Assembly: GCA_003354225.1 (NCBI GenBank)
Contig: PIVH01000390.1
Location: forward strand, 1 to 5,966
Source: Globobulimina sp.
Lineage: Eukaryota > Foraminifera > Rotaliida
DNA: 5,966 nucleotides
Direction of reading: 5' to 3'
Position 1 is the first letter of the stretch, and each line of letters opens with the position of its first letter. Positions 1 through 5,206 of this stretch are shown piece by piece. Made by a program: the position numbers and the translations under genes. The notes below the pieces were generated by a model, which was not told the origin of the DNA, did not search any database, and was given only the letters and a program-made list of their open reading frames with translations.

Positions 1-2
1 CA

Positions 3-140
3 AATAATAACACACAATCACCGAGTTATAAGGAAAATCGTCAAGTTGGAAATCCGTCCGACCCCCCTGAACCATCTGAACCATCTGATGCGGGAAGCGA
101 TCAGCGAGCTTATCAGTCGGCGAGACCACACAAAATTTAA
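3..140 (+). other. overlapping open frame at the left edge (3' end of an upstream ORF?)
   Basis: The frame starting at base 3 is open for 45 codons to a TAA at 138-140, overlapping the main gene. Its translation is Pro/Ser/Asn/Gln-rich, including the run PSDPPEPSEPSDAG, like a disordered linker of a real protein. It could be the end of an upstream ORF that is linked to the main frame by a +1 shift, an out-of-window splice, or an indel. It could also be chance, since the window cuts it off. Confidence 0.3.
67..84 (+). repeat. perfect 9-base tandem duplication
   Basis: CTGAACCAT occurs twice in a row, and a third partial unit CTGAT overlaps the first ATG. In the main frame it reads LNHLNHL; in the overlapping frame starting at base 3 it reads EPSEPSD. 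As a multiple of three it does not disturb either frame. Confidence 0.7.
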
Positions 141-3100
141 TGAGAATAGGCCGCGTAAACAAACACCATACCGTGAACCCATTATTACAGATAAAACCGT
201 TTTTGTTAAAGAGTCGCGTACACGTTTCGATAGTCGTTGTGTAAAACCTGATATGATATTTCATGGTTTGCAACACGAAAATCTAGAAGCGTGGATTGAG
301 GGTGCTCGAATTGTATGTAAATTACAAGGTGATTATAAATATTTTGAAGATTATTTGTTTCTTTTTTTGGGAGGAGCACCGCGGCTATTATACCATCAAT
401 TAAATTCACAAATGGGTGACAGTTTTCGACCCAGAATGGTTTTGCGCGAATTACGGAACAGATACGGTAATGCGTCTCGCGATCGCGGAGCTTTAGCGGA
501 TGCCTATGACAACTTACAACAAGGTAATCGGTCGCTTTTTGAATTTCTCAATGTGTTTCAAGTTTATTTTGACCGCGCTTACCCACCCGATGAATTTATG
601 TACAATCGAGATGAACGTATGTGCCGCGAATTTCAGCGAAAAATAAATCGGGAAGAAGTTAGGACAGTGCAAACATTTTTGTCCGGCATGAATCAACCCG
701 AGTGGTCTTGTATGGCACGGCGCATTGTTAATACTGTACAATCAAATCCAGAAGTAGAGGCAGTGGCACCGAGACATACAGTAGGACTTCATGCTATTGT
801 TGAAGAAGACGCAGCGACAGGCGAAGCACATACACTTTTTCCGACCAAAACATGTGCTAAACCGATAGTACAGACAAGCAGTGGATTTTTCGAACGAGAT
901 CACACAGTACCAAGTTTGGCTATTCGCACAGAAAAAGATTTTGATGTTATTGATTCGGAAGATGCCAAAAAGGTTGTCAAATTCATTTGGGACAATTCAA
1001 AAGCAGGACATCCGGTCACAGTTCAAGAAATGACTGCCAAGTTGAAACCATTGAGTATTGGTGACATTCACATTATTATATCTTATTGTTTAGATGGCAG
1101 TTTAGGCAATGCGGCTCGACATATTGGTATGCAAACAATGCCGAATTTTCCCAATGTTTTCAAACCGGAAATTTGTGAAGTCGAAAAAAATCGGGTTTTG
1201 AAAATCGCTTTGTCCATTGGCAATACTGTTCAACAAGCAGCCAACAACAATCGACGTTATCAGAATCAACGACCACCTTATGGAGGACAGCGACGCAATT
1301 TTGGTCAAAATCGACGAGCCGGTCCCCCAGGTCCTGGTTATATTTGTCATACATGTGGAAAGTCAGGCCATTGGAGACAAAATTGTCCAGACAAAGATAA
1401 GGCAGAACAAGGGCCATCAAATAGAATGTCAACATCTCATGTTTTGGTAAATTCACTCGTTGGGAGTGTTGAGGATTTAACACCTGTGGACATTGATAAT
1501 ATTGAATGGGAATACACAATTGGAAGTGAAGATTGTCCAGGTATGTTAGGTCCTATTGAATATCAAGATTATATTTACCAATTTGCAATGGCTACACATC
1601 AGTCATATCCATTACATGATTTTGACAAATACAAATTACCAGAGTTTCTGATACCAGGCGACAATCATCCCGACACGCGTTTCAAAGTCGAATATGACAG
1701 TTGGGTTCATTATTCTAATCGGAGAGAACCAGAAGAATATGACTGGTTAACACCCACACTTGAACGCACGCGCAGATTAAGTCAGGAGCGCATGTTAGCT
1801 AATCTTTCAAATGACAGTAATGTAGGGACTAGTACTGCCAATGAAGCAATCGAACCTATTGATAATTTTGGGGTTTGTTTTGCCAATATATCTGGCGAAC
1901 CAATGGGTGCAACAGGTAGTGTACATACAGATGTTATAAACGATGATAAGTTGAATCAATGTGTTGTTATTAATGATCATCCTGTATGGGTACCTAAACC
2001 AGTTGAACCCCTTCCAACTGCTGTAACCCCACATCGATCTGAATCTACTGGTTTGATTGAAGCCGCCAATACCGAAAGGGCGACCAATGAATTAGTATCC
2101 CCTACATTAGAACCACCAATTTTACCGGCGAATCGATTAGATGCTGATAATGTGAACGCGACTGTGTTGACCGTTTTGCCAAAAGAGGAGGTAACAGACC
2201 CAAAATCAGTAATTTTGTTACAACCAATGGAATTGGCACTTTATTTGCTTTGTCAACGCATTAGGATATGTCAGCTCGCTGCATTGGCTGACACTGGGTC
2301 GGTGCTTAGTATTGCGCAAGTGTCTGTTTGTAAATTTGCTGGTATTAAAGTGACTAGATTGCGCAGCTGTCATCATCATACAATGTCTGGTTTCGGCGGT
2401 AACATTAAAATTCTGGGTAAAGTTATCATGTCTTTCGCCATTGGAGAATGCACGTTCGAACAAACAGTTCATGTGGTACCGGATGACAAAAGATTGCCAT
2501 TAGTCATTTTTGGTCTCGATTGGTTAGAACGCCATGATGTTCAAATTGATTTTGTGAATGCAAAGTTGAATTTCTGTGGACAAGAAGTACCATTGGGAAA
2601 GCCACGTCAAAAATGTACATCGCGCTGTCTCGCTGTAAGTAATGGAGCAATGGATGAATTGGACCAGGAATCCAGCGATGAAGAATCCGACTATTTGTCA
2701 CCAAAAGATTTGAATAACATCAACCGGATTAAGAACGGCGCTAAGAATAGACATGTACGGAAGACTCGGGCTACATCAAGTACACAAACAGATGGCAACT
2801 TAGAAGCAGATTCTGCTTTGCGTCAACAATTGAAAGAGACTGTGGCGTCAATAACTGCAATTGCACTGGCATTACCTGGGAAATGGCCTCAATTTACTCC
2901 AGAATCAAGAGAGTATTATCAACGAACACTGGGTACTATGTTGGAAGCATTATCAGTGGCAGAGATACCAATAGCCGGTAATCGAATCATCGATATTGGG
3001 GCATTGTTAAGACGTAATCGAAGACACATAGTACCAACAGTGGAGGTACCCGAAGAACAACAAAGGGGAAGAGCAGAAGCACGTCCAATCAGAAGACAGT

Positions 3101-4566
3101 TGCTGGCAGACATTGGGCATGAAGCTGGAGGACCATTGACCGGAGCAGCAGCTTGGACAAATGTGGCCGGAGAGACGGTAAGTGATACAATTGAAAATTA
3201 TATTGCTGAAATTACATCAGAAGAACAAGGGTTTACACCACCACAAGCACAAGGTGGATTATTCGGCGAAATAGAACGAACAAGGAGCAGAAGAGAAGCT
3301 CAAATGCAACGTTATGTACAACGTCAAGCGGACCGTCAAGCCCGGGAAGCTCAATCAGTGACATCATTGGCAACAACAAAGGCACGAGATAATGTTGCTA
3401 GACGAAGGAGTCTTGGTCCTGATCGGCGTAATTGTCATTTTACTCCGGGGCCAACTTATGTTTGTCATACCTGCAATATTCCAGGTCATTGGCGTGAAGA
3501 CTGTCCAAAACTTCCAGTAGTGGAGTCAAGTGATGATGAAGTACCAGAATTACAAGAGGTACCAGAGATACCAGTTCCATCATACGAGACCATACGTGAC
3601 ATTCGTCGTGGAATAAATCGGAGAGAGCATTTTGAAAGTCAGGGTTATCAAATTACCGACGAACAAGCATGGCCAGATGTTCCTATGTCCATAGTGCGAG
3701 AATTCCAAAGAAGAGCACTTTCAATGAAGAAGCCAAATCAACAAGTACAAGGTAGTGCACAATCAGCAGAAACAGATGGTACTGCAGCATCATGGCCAGC
3801 CATTGCATTCTGTCGTGATCCAAACGCATGGATATGTGATACATGCAATCAGTACAAACCATGCCCATTCAATACTAAATTTGGAAATGATGATGCATCA
3901 AGTCTATCACCATCAGAAGTTCAAGCAATTGGACCAGAAGGAAAAACTTTGGGCGAGATTGCAGATCAATTAACAGATCCAGTATTGGCTCAACGAGCAC
4001 GACGATGTTTGGACTTGACACAACTATGTTGTGATCAATGTCGAAGTGGCGAACCATGTGAAGTGCAAAGACCAGTTGGAACACAGAACATAACACGTCA
4101 AGTTATGCGTGAACTCAATCGAGGTGCAAATCAGAAACGGCATTACGAAAATATAGGAACACCATTGACTGATGCACAAGCTTGGCCGAGAATTCCAATG
4201 ACATTGGTACAAGAATATTTCCGACGGCACAACGGAAAAGATTTAGGTCGATACTATCAAATATATGGGAACATACAAGATGATGGAACCATTTCAATCG
4301 TAGACCCACCACAAGGTCCGGTTTCTACTGACGTACATGGAAAAACAACATCAATTGCTACACTCCAATTTCGTGCCCAGTGTACAGATTATTCCCAACC
4401 TTGTTGTGATCAATGTAAAAGAGGTGAACCATGCGTAGTTAGTCTAGGCAGTCAACAGTATGTCCAATGGAAACGATTTGAACAAGAACGACAACTGCGA
4501 CGGGATTGTGAAGAAAACAAGAGCAATTCACAAGTTCCCAATGGTCACCGACCAAATAATTATTGA
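88..4566 (+). CDS. Gag-protease polyprotein of LTR-retroelement type with a long Cys-rich C-terminal extension
   Basis: Seen: an uninterrupted 1492-codon frame from the first ATG. The same frame is open back to base 1 with no stop, so the gene may start upstream, and a TTG lies at 46. Domains in order: capsid-like helical region (about residues 58-215); unassigned region (267-360); Arg-rich stretch and CCHC knuckle C420-C423-H428-C433; linker; retropepsin with D735-T-G-S and the later VIFGLDW at 806-812; extension with a second knuckle (C1126-C1129-H1134-C1139), repeated AW modules and three Cys modules. Known: Gag-protease precursors assemble into particles, bind template RNA and are cut by the retropepsin dimer. 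The DTGS followed by an ILGxDWL-like motif is most like Ty3/gypsy proteases. Odd: the protease is not followed by RT but by about 650 residues of unfamiliar sequence and then a stop. Inference: either a retroelement with its polymerase in another ORF, or a host-adopted gag-pro gene. Sure of gag-pro identity; unsure of family and start codon. Confidence 0.85.
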   Translation: MREAISELISRRDHTKFNENRPRKQTPYREPIITDKTVFVKESRTRFDSRCVKPDMIFHGLQHENLEAWIEGARIVCKLQGDYKYFEDYLFLFLGGAPRLLYHQLNSQMGDSFRPRMVLRELRNRYGNASRDRGALADAYDNLQQGNRSLFEFLNVFQVYFDRAYPPDEFMYNRDERMCREFQRKINREEVRTVQTFLSGMNQPEWSCMARRIVNTVQSNPEVEAVAPRHTVGLHAIVEEDAATGEAHTLFPTKTCAKPIVQTSSGFFERDHTVPSLAIRTEKDFDVIDSEDAKKVVKFIWDNSKAGHPVTVQEMTAKLKPLSIGDIHIIISYCLDGSLGNAARHIGMQTMPNFPNVFKPEICEVEKNRVLKIALSIGNTVQQAANNNRRYQNQRPPYGGQRRNFGQNRRAGPPGPGYICHTCGKSGHWRQNCPDKDKAEQGPSNRMSTSHVLVNSLVGSVEDLTPVDIDNIEWEYTIGSEDCPGMLGPIEYQDYIYQFAMATHQSYPLHDFDKYKLPEFLIPGDNHPDTRFKVEYDSWVHYSNRREPEEYDWLTPTLERTRRLSQERMLANLSNDSNVGTSTANEAIEPIDNFGVCFANISGEPMGATGSVHTDVINDDKLNQCVVINDHPVWVPKPVEPLPTAVTPHRSESTGLIEAANTERATNELVSPTLEPPILPANRLDADNVNATVLTVLPKEEVTDPKSVILLQPMELALYLLCQRIRICQLAALADTGSVLSIAQVSVCKFAGIKVTRLRSCHHHTMSGFGGNIKILGKVIMSFAIGECTFEQTVHVVPDDKRLPLVIFGLDWLERHDVQIDFVNAKLNFCGQEVPLGKPRQKCTSRCLAVSNGAMDELDQESSDEESDYLSPKDLNNINRIKNGAKNRHVRKTRATSSTQTDGNLEADSALRQQLKETVASITAIALALPGKWPQFTPESREYYQRTLGTMLEALSVAEIPIAGNRIIDIGALLRRNRRHIVPTVEVPEEQQRGRAEARPIRRQLLADIGHEAGGPLTGAAAWTNVAGETVSDTIENYIAEITSEEQGFTPPQAQGGLFGEIERTRSRREAQMQRYVQRQADRQAREAQSVTSLATTKARDNVARRRSLGPDRRNCHFTPGPTYVCHTCNIPGHWREDCPKLPVVESSDDEVPELQEVPEIPVPSYETIRDIRRGINRREHFESQGYQITDEQAWPDVPMSIVREFQRRALSMKKPNQQVQGSAQSAETDGTAASWPAIAFCRDPNAWICDTCNQYKPCPFNTKFGNDDASSLSPSEVQAIGPEGKTLGEIADQLTDPVLAQRARRCLDLTQLCCDQCRSGEPCEVQRPVGTQNITRQVMRELNRGANQKRHYENIGTPLTDAQAWPRIPMTLVQEYFRRHNGKDLGRYYQIYGNIQDDGTISIVDPPQGPVSTDVHGKTTSIATLQFRAQCTDYSQPCCDQCKRGEPCVVSLGSQQYVQWKRFEQERQLRRDCEENKSNSQVPNGHRPNNY
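253..732 (+). other. capsid-like (Retrotrans_gag-type) region of the polyprotein
   Basis: Residues about 56-215 read like the helical capsid core of LTR-element Gag. An F-x-G plus aromatic 'AWIEGAR' start is followed by a hydrophobic helix ending in GGAPRLLYHQL. Then come a 'RPRMVLRELRNRYGN' helix, a 'LADAYDNLQQGNRSLFEF' segment and an aromatic helix ending at YFDRAY (about 160-165). In the known family this pattern (W, alanine-rich helix, L-x-x-x-[FY], Q-x4-[VL]-x-[ED]-[FY]) builds the CA lattice. The assignment rests on motif spacing and helix pattern, not on a database match. Boundaries are approximate. Confidence 0.6.
1345..1386 (+). other. first CCHC zinc knuckle (nucleocapsid)
   Basis: C-x2-C-x4-H-x4-C is seen at C420, C423, H428 and C433, with the core CHTCGKSGHWRQNC. 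It is preceded by an Arg/Gly/Asn/Pro-rich stretch (about residues 385-418) containing three RR pairs. This is the classic nucleocapsid arrangement that binds single-stranded RNA or DNA during packaging. All four zinc ligands and the glycine and aromatic positions (G427, W429) are intact. Confidence 0.93.
2218..2604 (+). other. retropepsin-like aspartic protease domain
   Basis: About residues 711-839. The catalytic triplet is D735-T736-G737 followed by S738, inside the hydrophobic strand 'LAALADTGSVLS'. A glycine-rich flap candidate, SGFGGNIKILG, follows about 38 residues later. The C-terminal hydrophobic-hydrophobic-Gly element is V806-I-F-G-L-D-W-L, followed by ERHDVQIDF. Domain length (about 110-130 residues) and spacing fit a single-lobe retropepsin that must dimerise. 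The D-W-L and later I-D-F signature is typical of Ty3/gypsy-type proteases. No expected catalytic feature is missing. Confidence 0.88.
2650..2691 (+). other. acidic cluster just after the protease
   Basis: Residues 855-868, MDELDQESSDEESD, form a short strongly acidic Ser-containing segment at the junction between the protease domain and the C-terminal extension. It looks like a flexible linker with possible casein-kinase-2-type phosphorylation sites (inference). A similar acidic run, ESSDDE at residues 1146-1151, follows the second zinc knuckle. Confidence 0.5.
3127..3156 (+). repeat. AW module, divergent copy 0
   Basis: Residues 1014-1023, GGPLTGAAAW, match 7 of 10 positions of the corresponding segment GTPLTDAQAW in the copy at 4102-4227. 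Only this short core is recognisable, and the flanks diverge, so it may be an old copy or chance similarity in an alanine-rich stretch. Confidence 0.35.
3463..3504 (+). other. second CCHC zinc knuckle in the C-terminal extension
   Basis: C-x2-C-x4-H-x4-C is seen at C1126, C1129, H1134 and C1139, with the core CHTCNIPGHWREDC. The surrounding pattern (RR, then PGP-x-Y-x-CHTC-x3-GHWR-x2-CP) matches that of the first knuckle about 700 residues earlier, pointing to an internal duplication of the nucleocapsid segment. All ligands are intact, so nucleic-acid binding is expected from family knowledge. Confidence 0.9.
3589..3714 (+). repeat. AW module, copy 1 (protein-level repeat)
   Basis: Residues 1168-1209 align without gaps to residues 1339-1380, with 19 of 42 identical by eye. 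Shared positions include R-x4-RG-x-N, H, E, G-x3-TD-x-QAWP-x2-PM, V-x-E and a final RR. The repeat is charged at both ends with a Trp-Pro core, and predicted by eye to be helix, turn, helix. I recognise no known domain; the role is unknown. Confidence 0.75.
3811..3864 (+). repeat. Cys module copy 1 (C-x7-C-x2-C-x5-C)
   Basis: Residues 1242-1259 contain cysteines 1242, 1250, 1253 and 1259 in the pattern C-x-D-x5-C-D-x-C-x4-P-C. Four cysteines in 18 residues with a fixed spacing repeated three times suggest a metal site or a disulfide-bonded knot. This is the most divergent of the three copies. I do not recognise it as a named zinc finger. Confidence 0.75.
4006..4059 (+). repeat. Cys module copy 2 (C-x7-C-x2-C-x5-C)
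   Basis: Residues 1307-1324 have cysteines at 1307, 1315, 1318 and 1324 plus an extra Cys at 1314. They match copy 3 at 12 of 18 positions, and share an identical 15-base run with it (4027-4041 and 4402-4416), exactly 375 bases (125 codons) apart. That implies a fairly recent in-frame duplication or strong conservation. Confidence 0.8.
4102..4227 (+). repeat. AW module, copy 2 (protein-level repeat)
   Basis: Residues 1339-1380 are the partner of the copy at 3589-3714. The core GTPLTDAQAWPRIPM corresponds to GYQITDEQAWPDVPM in copy 1. Copy 1 is followed after about 32 residues, and this copy after about 51 residues, by a Cys module, so AW plus Cys appears to be the duplicated unit. Function unknown. 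Confidence 0.75.
4381..4434 (+). repeat. Cys module copy 3 (C-x7-C-x2-C-x5-C)
   Basis: Residues 1432-1449 have cysteines at 1432, 1440, 1443 and 1449, and an extra Cys at 1439 as in copy 2. This is the last structured element before a polar, charged C-terminal tail rich in Gln, Arg, Glu and Asn that ends at the stop. Confidence 0.8.
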
Positions 4567-4719
4567 TTAGTATTACAAATTTTTATTTAGGTTACTAACT
4601 AGTTTTTATCAATTTGTGTTATATTGAATTAATGCATTAGCGTCTTTATTTTTGTTCAGTATTTTTTTCAAAATAATGCATTTGTGTTTCTATTTAGTAT
4701 TTCGTTTTTAACACATAAA

Positions 4720-4739
4720 AAATTTTCTGTTGAAAATTT
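4720..4739 (+). repeat. perfect 8-base inverted repeat (hairpin)
   Basis: AAATTTTC and GAAAATTT are exact reverse complements separated by TGTT, so RNA from either strand could form an 8-bp, A/U-rich hairpin. A further GAAATTTTTC lies at 4744-4753. The role is unknown; in such AT-rich sequence a short A/T inverted repeat may be chance. Confidence 0.4.
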
Positions 4740-4754
4740 GTTTGAAATTTTTCT

Positions 4755-4784
4755 TGTATGAATGTGAATGAATCTGAATGAATG
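4755..4784 (+). repeat. three tandem 10-base units (TGAATGAATG-like)
   Basis: Units TGTATGAATG, TGAATGAATC and TGAATGAATG follow directly. The outer two differ by one base, as do the second and third. This is a small simple tandem repeat in the spacer. Confidence 0.6.
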
Positions 4785-4805
4785 GCGTAGTGCTAAGTTG
4801 TGTCA

Positions 4806-4820
4806 CACTGTCAATCAGTG
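4806..4820 (+). repeat. short inverted repeat CACTG-TCAAT-CAGTG
   Basis: There are perfect 5-base arms around a 5-base loop. The stem does not extend further, so this is a weak structural candidate only. Confidence 0.3.
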
Positions 4821-4888
4821 CTATAGTGGACATGTCATGATGCGTCACAAACTCCAATTCCATTGACCTACTCTGCAAATATTATACA

Positions 4889-4894
4889 AATAAA
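4889..4894 (+). promoter_or_regulatory. candidate polyadenylation signal AATAAA
   Basis: A canonical AATAAA lies 323 bases after the stop codon of the gag-pro gene and upstream of the second gene, as expected for a 3' untranslated region of ordinary length. The hexamer is common by chance in AT-rich DNA. Confidence 0.35.
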
Positions 4895-4906
4895 CAAAAT
4901 TAAGTC

Positions 4907-5100
4907 ATGAGTAGTCAGTACAGTCCAATGGAGTCAATAGCATGGGAATGGGGTCGACACCATTTTTATGTTCTTGGCACTGTGGACTGGGTTACTGATT
5001 TTGGGTTACAAATTAGATTTTTTTTTCATCAAGTTTTTACCAACAAATGCAAATTATGGTTGTTTTCAGAAATTTGGTGGTGGGAATCATTTCAAACCAG
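4907..5100 (+). other. possible 5' exon of the second gene
   Basis: This frame is open from ATG at 4907 to the donor-like site at 5100. Its translation is unusually rich in Trp and Phe (for example WWWESF), with no domain I recognise. It stands only with the splice model at 5101-5160. Taken alone it would be a 65-residue product of doubtful reality, and it begins just after the AATAAA, which would be odd if both were used. Confidence 0.22.
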
Positions 5101-5160
5101 GTAAGCTGCACAGCAAGTAATCTAACTCTATAATACTGTGTAAGAACCTGGATTACCCAG
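5101..5160 (+). other. candidate 60-base intron upstream of the second gene
   Basis: The left edge is CAG|GTAAGC, a near-perfect eukaryotic donor; the right edge is TTACCCAG; a CTAAC branch-like motif sits at 5122-5126, about 35 bases before the acceptor. The open frame from the ATG at 4907 ends with a TAA that lies inside this donor. Removing exactly these 60 bases would place that frame in register with the frame of the second gene. The polypyrimidine tract is poor, and no transcript evidence is available. Confidence 0.35.
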
Positions 5161-5206
5161 CGTACTTTGGAGATTTTTCCCCCGGCTGCCACCCACTAAT
5201 TACATA

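Larger units (their letters stand above)
4567..5206. other. AT-rich intergenic spacer or untranslated region
   Basis: No convincing long coding frame lies between the stop of the gag-pro gene and the ATG at 5207. The first part (4567-4760) is T-rich with many poly-T runs. It then holds a 10-base tandem repeat, two short inverted repeats, an AATAAA, and from about 4907 a short open frame ending in a strong splice-donor-like site. No LTR boundary, tRNA-complementary primer site or polypurine tract could be identified. Confidence 0.6.

Noticed and set aside
1217-1450. Plus-strand 77-residue frame and a similar one at 3755-3973, in an alternative register within the gag-pro gene
   Set aside because: Both are inside strongly supported coding sequence and carry no motif of their own. 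They are out-of-frame readings.
1160-1519. Minus-strand 119-residue frame opposite the nucleocapsid region
   Set aside because: It overlaps the well-supported CCHC coding segment and shows no recognisable domain.
5033-5069. GTTTTT...TTTTCAG as a tiny intron
   Set aside because: At 37 bases, with a weak donor lacking consensus at +3 and +4, it is too short for a typical animal intron, even though the TTTTCAG end looks good.
4567-5206. Spacer as a long terminal repeat with a primer-binding site
   Set aside because: No second copy exists in the window to compare. TGG-starting stretches (for example at 5082 and 5150) do not match the expected pattern of a tRNA 3' end, such as a G opposite position 61. 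No polypurine tract is evident.
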